Shown piece by piece: positions 1 to 6,925 of a DNA stretch of 13,524 bases (positions are counted from its first letter, which is position 1; each line of letters opens with the position of its first letter). The translations under genes and the position numbers were made by a program. The stretch spans positions 1 to 13,524 of the forward strand of contig DLAA01000010.1 in NCBI GenBank assembly GCA_002493835.1. The letters run 5' to 3'. The notes under the pieces are model-generated. The model searched no databases. It was not told the DNA's origin and saw only the letters and a list, made by a program, of their open reading frames with translations. The DNA is from Lachnospiraceae bacterium UBA7060 (GTDB taxonomy: Bacteria; Bacillota; Clostridia; Lachnospirales; Lachnospiraceae).

Positions 1-23
1 CTGATACTTTCCTTAAGAATTAT

Positions 24-46
24 ATCATAAATCAGAGATTTATGAT
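24..46. repeat. Perfect 10-bp inverted repeat at the left edge
   Basis: The arms ATCATAAATC (24-33) and GATTTATGAT (37-46) are exact reverse complements separated by three bases. The repeat lies beyond the terminator of the transporter operon, so it belongs to the control region of whatever gene lies left of the window. On the minus strand a TATAAT hexamer (24-19) abuts it, which would place the palindrome just upstream of a leftward promoter's -10 box. That makes it a plausible operator. No good -35 box is visible, and the target gene is outside the window. Confidence 0.45.
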
Positions 47-65
47 CGCCATTCACCGCTCAGAT

Positions 66-113
66 TAAAAGAAAAAAGGACGCCGCACGGCATCTTCCCC
101 ATGCGTCATCCTT
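66..113 (-). terminator. Intrinsic terminator of the ABC transporter operon
   Basis: Read on the minus strand just after the last permease, AAGGATGACGC pairs with GCGGCGTCCTT with one wobble and one mismatch. The stem then continues through four further pairs (ATGG with CCGT) to a short loop. It is followed at once by a U-rich tract (complement of 66-77). A GC-containing stem plus U tract directly after the stop codon of the second permease is a textbook Rho-independent terminator, and it marks the end of the operon. Confidence 0.85.
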
Positions 114-136
114 CTTTCATTTATATGTAATTTCCC

Positions 137-982
137 TTACCCCTTTACACCACCGAGTGTCACACCAGCAATAATATATTTAGAAAGGAACAAATATACA
201 AGAACAATTGGCACGATTGCTACCATAATCATCATATATATTTTTCCCATATCACGGTTCAGATAATCCGCGCCTCGAAGGAGTGCAATCAGGATTGGCA
301 CTGTCATCTTATTCTTTGACTGAATCACCAATGCGGGAACAAAGTAATTATTCCATGAACCTACAAACGTAAAGATTGCCTGTACCGCGATTGCAGGCTT
401 CATAATCGGAAGAACAATCTGGTTAAAGGTGCGAAACTCTTTAGAGCCGTCAATTCTGGCCGCCTCAACCAGTGAAAGCGGAAGTGATGACTGCAGATAA
501 CTGTACATAAAGTAAAATACAGCTGGCGACGCAATGGACGGAATAATCAGCGGAAGCAAAGAATCATACATCCCCATTTTCGTAATCAAACGCAAGAAGC
601 CCATTGCCGTAACCTGAGTCGGCATAACAAGGATTGCCATGATGAAAGTGAACGCAACCTTCTTTACTTTGAAATCATAAGCATACAATCCATAGGCAGT
701 CAATGCGGAGAAATAGGTACAGATTGCCGCCGAACAGCCGGAAACAACCAGACTGTTCAGGATACCCCGCACCATTGGAAAATTTCCGTCATTTACCACA
801 TTTTTCAGATTGGTAAAAAAATAACTGCCGGGCAGTGCAGAAAATCCTTTCTGCAGATCCGCATGGGAGCGCGTGGAATTGACAAACAAGATATAAAAGA
901 AAAACAGGCACATAAATGACAGAATGACAAGTAGTACATGTGCAAAAACCGTTCGAAAAGAGTGATATCCTTTTGATTTCAT
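137..982 (-). CDS. Carbohydrate ABC transporter permease, MalG type
   Basis: This 281-residue inner-membrane permease forms one half of the channel of a CUT1-type sugar importer. Six hydrophobic segments are visible, the first at about residues 12-34. The EAA loop that contacts the ATPase reads EAARIDGS at 173-180, with the conserved LP at 191-192, and the protein ends in the usual short GVTLGGVKG tail. An upstream in-frame start would extend the protein by 35 residues. The ATG at 982 is preferred because AAGGAGA lies seven bases before it and because the extension overlaps the preceding permease gene. The gene starts four bases after the stop of that permease, with its ribosome-binding site inside the upstream gene, so the two are probably translationally coupled. 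No ATPase gene is present in the window. Many Firmicutes share one MsmX-like ATPase among such importers, which I infer here. Confidence 0.93.
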   Translation of the reverse strand: MKSKGYHSFRTVFAHVLLVILSFMCLFFFYILFVNSTRSHADLQKGFSALPGSYFFTNLKNVVNDGNFPMVRGILNSLVVSGCSAAICTYFSALTAYGLYAYDFKVKKVAFTFIMAILVMPTQVTAMGFLRLITKMGMYDSLLPLIIPSIASPAVFYFMYSYLQSSLPLSLVEAARIDGSKEFRTFNQIVLPIMKPAIAVQAIFTFVGSWNNYFVPALVIQSKNKMTVPILIALLRGADYLNRDMGKIYMMIMVAIVPIVLVYLFLSKYIIAGVTLGGVKG

Positions 983-986
983 TATC

Positions 987-1937
987 TTATCTCCTTCCCA
1001 TCTTCTTATTCTTTTTAGCTGCTGCCTTGGAACCATCCGGGTCATCATCGTTAGTGATCCGATAAACGATAAAGCACAAGATTCCACTCACGATGAACAG
1101 GTAAACGGACAGCGCGCCCGCCATACCGTAATTCTTGCTCTTTAAGTGATTGTTCAGGAACATAATCAATGTCGTAGATGTACGGTCCGGACTGCCCTGA
1201 CCATTTGTCAAAATCTGGGGCACATCAAACATCTGAAGACCGCCGATAATGGATGTTATCAGTGTATAAGCAAGAATCGGCCGGATCAGCGGAAGGGTTA
1301 TGCGGAAGAACCTCTGTATACTATTACAGCCATCTATTTCTGACGCCTCAAATATGTCCGGGCTAATACCCATAATTGCTGCCATCAGCATAATTGTCGT
1401 ATTGCCAAACCACATCAGGAAGTTCATCACGCCGATCAGACTCCTTGTTCCCAATACAGAACCCATGAAATCAATTGGATTTTGTGTCAATCCCATGGAT
1501 AATAAAATGGAATTAATCGGCCCTTTGTTTGAAAACAAAGTAAAAAACAGCATGGCAAACGCGGAGGCCATGATTAAGTTTGGCAGATAGATCACTACCT
1601 TAAAGAACTGCTGTCCACGGATCTTCAGCCTTGCATCTACAAACCATGAAGCGAGCAGGAGCGCGATGACAATCTGCGGCACAAAACCAATGAGCCACAA
1701 TATCAATGTGTTTCCTGCATATTTCAGCATATCGGATGTCAACAATTCTGCATAGTTGGCCATCCCGATAAAATTAGGGCCAATCTCCTTAAGGCCGGAG
1801 CGATAATATTCATAAAAACTGTATCGAATTGTGTCAATCAATGGGATCAGCGAAAAAATGAAGAAGCTTGCAAAAAACGGAAAGATAAAAATGTATCCCC
1901 ACTTTGAATAGTCTATCTTTTTAGATTTTTGTTTCAT
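987..1937 (-). CDS. Carbohydrate ABC transporter permease, MalF type
   Basis: A 316-residue membrane protein, the partner permease of the downstream MalG-type gene. The first membrane segment is at about residues 13-34 and is followed by an extracellular stretch containing FIGMANYAELL, typical of this family (compare the usual F.G..NY motif). The EAA loop reads EASEIDGC at 197-204 with LP at 215-216, so the second A of EAA is S. The C-terminus is a hydrophilic, lysine-rich tail (DDDPDGSKAAAKKNKK) of about 20 residues after the last helix. The ATG at 1937 has only a modest purine-rich ribosome-binding site (AAAGGG), weaker than that of the binding protein. This fits lower expression of the permease. 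A hairpin sits in the gap between the two genes. Confidence 0.93.
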   Translation of the reverse strand: MKQKSKKIDYSKWGYIFIFPFFASFFIFSLIPLIDTIRYSFYEYYRSGLKEIGPNFIGMANYAELLTSDMLKYAGNTLILWLIGFVPQIVIALLLASWFVDARLKIRGQQFFKVVIYLPNLIMASAFAMLFFTLFSNKGPINSILLSMGLTQNPIDFMGSVLGTRSLIGVMNFLMWFGNTTIMLMAAIMGISPDIFEASEIDGCNSIQRFFRITLPLIRPILAYTLITSIIGGLQMFDVPQILTNGQGSPDRTSTTLIMFLNNHLKSKNYGMAGALSVYLFIVSGILCFIVYRITNDDDPDGSKAAAKKNKKMGRR

Positions 1938-1965
1938 AGTCTACCCTTTCCCTCTTTCTAAATAC

Positions 1966-1987
1966 TGCGGTGCACGAATGCACCGCA
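1966..1987 (-). promoter_or_regulatory. Intercistronic hairpin between binding-protein and permease genes
   Basis: TGCGGTGCA and TGCACCGCA form a perfect 9-bp stem. On the transcribed (minus) strand the loop is TTCG, a tetraloop sequence known to stabilise RNA hairpins, although the closing pair here is A-U rather than the ideal C-G. The hairpin starts about ten bases after the stop codon of the binding-protein gene and has no U tract. It is more likely an RNA-stability or partial-termination element than a full terminator. Such hairpins commonly keep binding-protein mRNA more abundant than permease mRNA, as with malE over malF. That role is inferred. Confidence 0.65.
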
Positions 1988-1997
1988 ATGGATGATT

Positions 1998-3425
1998 TTA
2001 TTCTGGCCACTGAATTTCTGTAATTTCAGGATAACGCTCCCTGATTGCTGTCTCAAAGTTCTCTTTTGCTTTATCGTATTCGACCTGCTCCTGTAAATAA
2101 TCATTGAACGCGTTCTGGACCAGTTCTACACATCCCTGATCATAGGCTGACAGCGGAGCCATCTTGATGGTGTCTGCACCGGGCGTAAAGTATACATAGG
2201 GATTCTGTCCGCCAAGGAAGTCCGATGCAAAGCTGTCATCCTCTGCCGCCGCCTGCATAACGGATTTTGCATTTGTAAAGTCTGCATACTCCTTTGAAAT
2301 CATCGTCAGATTGTCCGCATTAGCCGTCAACGCGAGAATAATATCCTTTACGTGCTGCGGATTATCCGTACCTTCTGCCGCGAGAACAAAGGTGCCGCCC
2401 CAGTTGTATGACAGCGGTGCATTGGTGACAGCCCAGGAACCTTCCGCGCCATCCCAGTTCGGTACCATCTGTGTATCAATGCCCCACGCCGGGAAAAGGA
2501 ATGCAAATACCTTGGCGCTGGAGCTCATTGCCGCAAACCAGTCCGAATTCCACTGTCCCTTTACAGCCGGATCGAAATAGCCCGCATCTTTCCACTCCTT
2601 GGAATCTTTTACCCAGTCGAGTATCTTCTGGTCAACCTTAATAACCGTCTCTCCCGGCGCAACCCACGCATCCGTCATACTGTTATTGTATAAGCGGAAC
2701 GTATCTGCATAAGAGGAAAAAGTATAATACCCTGCCGCCTTAAGCGCTTCCGCTGTCTCTTTCATAACTGTCCAATCCTTAGTCTTCTTGCCGATCTCCT
2801 CCGGATCATCCGTACCAAAAACTTCCTTTGCGATATCGCGGCGGTATACTAAGACACCAGGACATGCCTGCCATGTGGAAGCTCTCTGCACACCGTTCTG
2901 GTCACATGCAACAGTCTTTGTAAACTCAAACTGGTCTGCCAGATCTGTATCCGGATTAATTCCCAAAGACTCAAGGGGCATTGCCACATTGATATCCGCA
3001 TCCGTATATTTCACAACATAATCCAGCTCGGCTGCAAAAATATCAACCTTATCGTCTGCGGAAGCACTTGCCTGTGCGCCGATCGCTTCATCAAGCTTAT
3101 CCTGATAAACACCGTCCTGATTTGGATTAATGATCCAATGGATTACCGTTCCGTCTTTCAAAGTAGACTCTGTACCATCGTCAGATGTATTTTCAATCTC
3201 CGAATAAACTGCCGTAATACGGTTGCGCAGTTCGTCGTTAAAGCTGTAGATGTTGATAACCTGCCCTTCATCTGTCTGTGCTTCTGCACCCGCTGCATCG
3301 CCTCCTGCCTCGGCACTTCCTCCGTTATCCGCTGGAGCCGAAGAGGATCCGCCCGATCCGCATCCTGCCAAAGTACCTGTCAACATGGCGGATGCAAGTA
3401 CCACACTGAGTAATTTCTTTTTCAT
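1998..3425 (-). CDS. Extracellular sugar-binding lipoprotein of the ABC importer
   Basis: A 475-residue family 1 (MalE-like) solute-binding lipoprotein that would capture the oligosaccharide outside the membrane and deliver it to the two permeases. A basic N-terminus (MKKKLLS) and hydrophobic segment lead to the lipobox LAGC with the lipidated cysteine at residue 22. A Gly/Ser/Ala/Glu-rich linker of about 30 residues tethers the mature domain. The body is rich in Trp and Tyr (for example WQACPGVLVYRRDIA and SYNWGGTFVLAAEG), as expected for sugar-stacking sites. The start at 3425 is supported by AGGAGGT nine bases upstream. It lies between a GH94 phosphorylase and the permeases, so a beta-linked gluco-oligosaccharide or a related short sugar is the likely ligand. 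The exact sugar cannot be read from the sequence. Confidence 0.92.
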   Translation of the reverse strand: MKKKLLSVVLASAMLTGTLAGCGSGGSSSAPADNGGSAEAGGDAAGAEAQTDEGQVINIYSFNDELRNRITAVYSEIENTSDDGTESTLKDGTVIHWIINPNQDGVYQDKLDEAIGAQASASADDKVDIFAAELDYVVKYTDADINVAMPLESLGINPDTDLADQFEFTKTVACDQNGVQRASTWQACPGVLVYRRDIAKEVFGTDDPEEIGKKTKDWTVMKETAEALKAAGYYTFSSYADTFRLYNNSMTDAWVAPGETVIKVDQKILDWVKDSKEWKDAGYFDPAVKGQWNSDWFAAMSSSAKVFAFLFPAWGIDTQMVPNWDGAEGSWAVTNAPLSYNWGGTFVLAAEGTDNPQHVKDIILALTANADNLTMISKEYADFTNAKSVMQAAAEDDSFASDFLGGQNPYVYFTPGADTIKMAPLSAYDQGCVELVQNAFNDYLQEQVEYDKAKENFETAIRERYPEITEIQWPE

Positions 3426-3496
3426 AGAATATGTACCTCCTGTTAAATTTTTTATTTCGGAAATATCAATTCCCGTTGTTTTCTTACAGTAATACC

Positions 3497-3559
3497 ATAT
3501 CGTTTTTTCTTATAACGATATATTAAAATAATTAAAAAAATATCATTTTCATGTCACAA
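3497..3559 (-). promoter_or_regulatory. Possible internal promoter and operator before the binding-protein gene
   Basis: The 141-base gap between the phosphorylase and the binding-protein gene is AT-rich and could hold a second promoter. On the minus strand TTGTGA (3559-3554) and TTTAAT (3536-3531) are 17 bases apart. Just downstream, ATATCGTT (3497-3504) and AACGATAT (3514-3521) form an 8-bp inverted repeat that would cover the start of the transcript. The octamer CGATATAT at 3516-3523 recurs at 6029-6036 in the other control region. A further 6-bp inverted repeat, ATGTCA (3551-3556) and TGACAT (3570-3575), overlaps the stop of the phosphorylase. No strong terminator is seen, so read-through from the phosphorylase remains likely. 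Confidence 0.35.
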
Positions 3560-3566
3560 CCCGCTT

Positions 3567-5981
3567 TTATGACATAAACAGTTCAATTTCCGTTTTTTCT
3601 TCCAACATCTTTGCCGGGATATAGTTGTCCCCTAGTTCCCTCCCGTTGACTATAAACTTCTTACACCCTGCTTCTGCATGCCCGGGATTTCTAACTACGA
3701 TATGCAAATGGCTTCCCCTGAAATCTTTCTCAATCTCAAAGTACTCCCATTCCTTTGGAATGGAAGGCGCAATCCTAATTCCATAGAAATCCGGGCGCAT
3801 ACCCAGTATTCCTTCCACACAGCCCACCATAACGGTGGAAGCAGTTCCTGTCAGCCAATGCACATGGGATCGTCCAAAATGCGGACTATCCTTTCCTTCC
3901 GTAAACTGGCCATAGCAATAGGGCTCCAGCCTGCGGATCTCGGCACGTTCGTTCTGGGCCGCCGGTGCATTTTCCATGAAATATGTAAAAGCCCGCTCCC
4001 CATGTCCCCTAAGCGCCTCCGCCAGAATAATCCATCCCTGGGATTGCGAAAATACACCTGCGTTTTCCTTAGTTCCTGCGTTGTAAATCACTGCCAGAGC
4101 ACCGTCAAAAGCATGCCTATGATATGGCGGATCCATCAATATTACGCCATACTCTGTATTTAATCTTTCGTACACCGTATTAAGCACCGTGTCCGCCTGT
4201 TTATCAGAGGCAAAACCGCTGATGACCGCCCAGCTCTGGGGATTTAACCACATATTCGCTTCCGGATCCGTACGTTTTCCGATGACTTCTCCTTTCTCCG
4301 TAAATCCACGGATAAATCGATCCTCATCCCAGCAAAGCTTCTGAATAATCTCCCCCAGTTTCTTCTGTTCCTTGTCCAAGTAGCCGATATAATCCCGATC
4401 TTCTTTATATACCGCAAATTTTCTCATAATGGTCATGGCATAATAAAACTGCATCGCCACGAAAGAAGATTCCCCGTCTTTACCAAGCCTCAGACAATCA
4501 TTCCAATCAGCATATAGTCCGGCCGGCATACCATGGGGGCCCAGATGATTCACTGAAAAATCAATAGCTCGTTTCAGATGTTCATATACCGTGCCCTCAC
4601 CCTTATTGGCGAAAGGAATCATCTCATCGATAAAAGCGAGATCCCCCGCCTCGGAAACATATTTGTAAACCGTCGGGAACAGCCACAGCGCATCATCCGC
4701 ACGGTAGGCTGGATGTCCCGTCTCCTGCACATAAGAGGAATCGTCCGGCGTATCCTCATGCCCGGCGTGGTGCGTGAACTTGACCAAAGGCAGGCCGCCG
4801 CCGTTATCCACCTGGGCGGAAAGCATAAAACGTATCTTCTCGACCGCCATCTCAGGCGCCAGATGAATCACACCCTGAATGTCCTGCACCGTGTCACGAT
4901 ATCCGTATCCATTTCGCAGGCCGCAGTAGATAAAGGACGCCGCCCGAGACCAAATAAAAGTCATAAAGCAATTGTAAGCATTCCAAGTATTAATCATGGT
5001 ATTAAATTCTGAACTGGGAGTTTTAACCTGAAAATGCGACAGTTTTCCGTGCCAATAGGAAATCAGTTCTTCTATTTCTCTCCTCCCGGTCTCTTCCGGA
5101 TTCCGATAACCCTCCAAAATCCTTTCAGCCTCTGCGTCCTCTTTCATACCCAATACAAACGCTATTGTTTTCGTCTCCCGCGGGGCCAATGAAATCCGTG
5201 CAGAAAGAGCACCGCACCCATTTTCATTGTAATTGAGTGCACCGCCGAGATCCCCGTTTAGTACCCCGGCTGGATTACCGTAACCATGGTATCTTCCTAA
5301 AAATATCTCTCTGTCTCCACAGTATGAGGAAACTTCCGCCCCCGCCATCCCGAAAAAACGTTCAATCACTGTCTTTTCGTCTACATCTTTCCCTTCTTCC
5401 AGCGTATCCAAATTCCCGTGAATCCGTTGGCAAATCCGATTGTCCTTGAAAACAGTTCTGGTGACAAACTGGGAATACTGTAAATTCACCTGATCATTCT
5501 CATAATTATTGACATTGGTAAATTCCGCATAACCCGTAACTGTTAGATTTTTTGTAACATCGGAACCGTTTGTCAGCTGCAGTTTCCAGACTTCATATGC
5601 CTTGCCAAGGGGCACATAATACAATGCTTCGGAATAAACATCGCTGTAATCTGCCTTTATTTTGGTGTAAGCCGTTCCATGGCGGCACTCACTTTTGTAC
5701 TCTGTCAGATCCTTCCCCACCGGCTGCCACGAAGCCGACCAGTAGTCCCCGTTCTCATTATCCCGAATATAAATATAGCGTCCCGGCTGATCAAAGTGAT
5801 TAAAAATGTAACGCAGGATTCTGCCGTTAGCACCGGACTTTACAAAGCTGTATCCACCCGCATTGTTGGAAATAATCGCGCCGTACTCCGGTGAGCCGAG
5901 ATAGTTTACCCAGGGCGATGGTGTATCTGGTCTCTCAATCACATATTCCCTGTTCACATCATCAAAATATCCGAACTTCAT
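3567..5981 (-). CDS. GH94 disaccharide phosphorylase (cellobiose/chitobiose phosphorylase-like)
   Basis: An 804-residue cytoplasmic enzyme expected to split a beta-linked disaccharide with inorganic phosphate into a sugar 1-phosphate and a free sugar. The N-terminus (MKFGYFDDVNREYVIERPDT) and GGYSF, RYIYIRDN and GDYWSASWQPV (residues 42-88) are hallmarks of the family's beta-sandwich. The (alpha/alpha)6 catalytic part carries GYRDTVQD (360-367) and ADWND with the predicted general acid Asp495. The phosphate-site pair is Thr711-Gly712 in HWLTGTAS. Length and the central region resemble the chitobiose/cellobionate branch more than classical cellobiose phosphorylase, so the substrate is open. 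Oddly, the usual phosphate-contacting His in ENGxxFSH is Gln646 here (ENAGVFSQ). The ATG at 5981 is chosen over an extension of 28 residues because AAGGAGGT lies five bases upstream and the family starts here. It heads the transporter operon. Confidence 0.9.
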   Translation of the reverse strand: MKFGYFDDVNREYVIERPDTPSPWVNYLGSPEYGAIISNNAGGYSFVKSGANGRILRYIFNHFDQPGRYIYIRDNENGDYWSASWQPVGKDLTEYKSECRHGTAYTKIKADYSDVYSEALYYVPLGKAYEVWKLQLTNGSDVTKNLTVTGYAEFTNVNNYENDQVNLQYSQFVTRTVFKDNRICQRIHGNLDTLEEGKDVDEKTVIERFFGMAGAEVSSYCGDREIFLGRYHGYGNPAGVLNGDLGGALNYNENGCGALSARISLAPRETKTIAFVLGMKEDAEAERILEGYRNPEETGRREIEELISYWHGKLSHFQVKTPSSEFNTMINTWNAYNCFMTFIWSRAASFIYCGLRNGYGYRDTVQDIQGVIHLAPEMAVEKIRFMLSAQVDNGGGLPLVKFTHHAGHEDTPDDSSYVQETGHPAYRADDALWLFPTVYKYVSEAGDLAFIDEMIPFANKGEGTVYEHLKRAIDFSVNHLGPHGMPAGLYADWNDCLRLGKDGESSFVAMQFYYAMTIMRKFAVYKEDRDYIGYLDKEQKKLGEIIQKLCWDEDRFIRGFTEKGEVIGKRTDPEANMWLNPQSWAVISGFASDKQADTVLNTVYERLNTEYGVILMDPPYHRHAFDGALAVIYNAGTKENAGVFSQSQGWIILAEALRGHGERAFTYFMENAPAAQNERAEIRRLEPYCYGQFTEGKDSPHFGRSHVHWLTGTASTVMVGCVEGILGMRPDFYGIRIAPSIPKEWEYFEIEKDFRGSHLHIVVRNPGHAEAGCKKFIVNGRELGDNYIPAKMLEEKTEIELFMS

Positions 5982-6006
5982 AACTGACCTCCTTATATTT
6001 TTCAAA

Positions 6007-6012
6007 ATTATA
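6007..6012 (-). promoter_or_regulatory. Candidate -10 box for the phosphorylase-transporter operon
   Basis: On the minus strand a perfect TATAAT lies at 6012-6007, about 25 bases before the phosphorylase start codon. This would give a very short leader that just includes the AAGGAGGT site. No recognisable -35 hexamer sits 16-18 bases upstream. Such a promoter would fit dependence on an activator such as the divergent AraC-type regulator, but this is inference, and other AT-rich hexamers in the spacer are possible. Confidence 0.35.
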
Positions 6013-6064
6013 AGTCGAAATCCAGTTCCGATATATAAGGTTATATACAAAAATATCAGATTCA

Positions 6065-6073
6065 TGATACAAT
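6065..6073 (+). promoter_or_regulatory. Candidate extended -10 promoter of the AraC-type regulator
   Basis: TGATACAAT has the extended -10 form (TGN followed by TACAAT, one mismatch from TATAAT). It lies about 66 bases before the regulator start codon. Transcription would begin near 6080, inside the inverted repeat at 6075-6098. There is no clear -35 box, which extended -10 promoters can do without. Confidence 0.4.
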
Positions 6074-6074
6074 A

Positions 6075-6098
6075 GACGCAGACTCAGCAGTCTGCGTC
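6075..6098. repeat. Perfect 10-bp inverted repeat in the divergent control region
   Basis: GACGCAGACT (6075-6084) and AGTCTGCGTC (6089-6098) are exact reverse complements with a four-base spacer. The repeat stands out as GC-rich in an AT-rich spacer. No U tract follows on either strand, so it is not an intrinsic terminator. It overlaps the predicted transcription start of the regulator gene. An operator for autoregulation, or a 5' leader hairpin, is the natural reading. Which protein would bind it is not known. Confidence 0.6.
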
Positions 6099-6138
6099 CC
6101 AAGAATTACTTTGAAAAAGCAATATAGAGGAATATTGT

Positions 6139-6879
6139 ATGAATATACGAGATGAATGGTTCCAATCAGAATTGCAGAAGAGCGAGGAATCGCTCTCCCA
6201 CCGGCCATTGGAAGAAGAGTATTCTTTTTATCAGGCTGTCAGTTCCGGCGATATAGACTTTGTGCAAAATAACTGCAGAGAGAACACTTTTACCAATCCC
6301 GACGGTATGGGTATCCTCTCTACAAACGCATTGACCAATATAAAATATCATTTTGTTGTCACTGTCGCCATGATCACAAGGCGCTGTGTAGAAGCTGGCA
6401 TGGAATTGGAACAGGCATTTCGCCTTAGTGACTTCTACATTTTAAAGATGGACTCCTGCACATCCATTGAAGTCATCTCAAAACTCCACAAGCAAATGGT
6501 TCTCGACTATACCAGAAAAATGCTGCTTGTTAAAAAAAGCAATATTTTGTCAAAACCTATTGTCCTCTGTATGGACTATATATACAGCCATATCAACTGC
6601 CGGATTACGGTAGACGACCTTGCGGAACATGCCGGCCTCTCCCCCAGTTATCTCTCCCGGCTTTTTAAAAAAGAGCTCAACATTTCTATCAGCGATTATA
6701 TTTGTGAAATGAAAGTTGAAAAGGCCCAGCATTTATTAAAGTACTCCGATTACAGTATGGTAGAAATCGCAAATTATCTGGCATTTTCTTCTCAGAGCCA
6801 TTTTATTCAAACCTTTAAGAAGCTGATTGGCGTAACTCCCAAGAAATACCGCGATCATTACTACCGCACTTCCTGGTGA
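6139..6879 (+). CDS. AraC-family transcriptional regulator
   Basis: A 246-residue DNA-binding regulator with a C-terminal AraC/XylS domain at about residues 140-240. The first helix-turn-helix is ITVDDLAEHAGLSPSYLSRL (156-175). The second runs from about 206 to 225 and is followed by the signature FIQTFKKLIGVTPKKYR (222-238). The N-terminal 130 residues do not look like the cupin-type sugar-binding arm of AraC. They read as a helical domain (LSTNALTNIKYHFVVTVAMITR, split over 60-81), a form I associate with many Firmicute AraC proteins, with no assigned ligand. It is transcribed away from the phosphorylase-transporter operon and is the obvious candidate to control it, and perhaps the chemoreceptor operon. 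The ribosome-binding site AGAGGA sits in the loop of a weak 6-bp stem, CAATAT with ATATTG (6120-6137), which may modulate translation. Confidence 0.92.
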   Translation: MNIRDEWFQSELQKSEESLSHRPLEEEYSFYQAVSSGDIDFVQNNCRENTFTNPDGMGILSTNALTNIKYHFVVTVAMITRRCVEAGMELEQAFRLSDFYILKMDSCTSIEVISKLHKQMVLDYTRKMLLVKKSNILSKPIVLCMDYIYSHINCRITVDDLAEHAGLSPSYLSRLFKKELNISISDYICEMKVEKAQHLLKYSDYSMVEIANYLAFSSQSHFIQTFKKLIGVTPKKYRDHYYRTSW

Positions 6880-6895
6880 CATCCATCGTTTTGCT

Positions 6896-6925
6896 GCTGG
6901 TTTCTATCTTTAAATAGAAACCAGC
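6896..6925. terminator. Bidirectional hairpin between convergent genes
   Basis: GCTGGTTTCTAT (6896-6907) and ATAGAAACCAGC (6914-6925) form a perfect 12-bp stem with a six-base loop. It lies between the ends of the AraC-type gene and the second GH94 gene. The stop codon of the GH94 gene falls in the loop and its last four codons form one arm. No strong U tract follows on either strand, so termination may be partial. Position and symmetry argue for a shared end for two converging transcripts. Confidence 0.6.

Noticed and set aside
983..1087. Upstream 35-residue extension of the MalG-type permease
   Set aside because: It overlaps the preceding permease gene by about 100 bases and lacks family similarity. 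The ATG at 982 has a good ribosome-binding site and gives the usual permease N-terminus.
5982..6065. 28-residue N-terminal extension of the first GH94 enzyme
   Set aside because: The extension runs through the promoter region. AAGGAGGT precedes the ATG at 5981, and the family's typical first residues, MKFGYFDD, start there.
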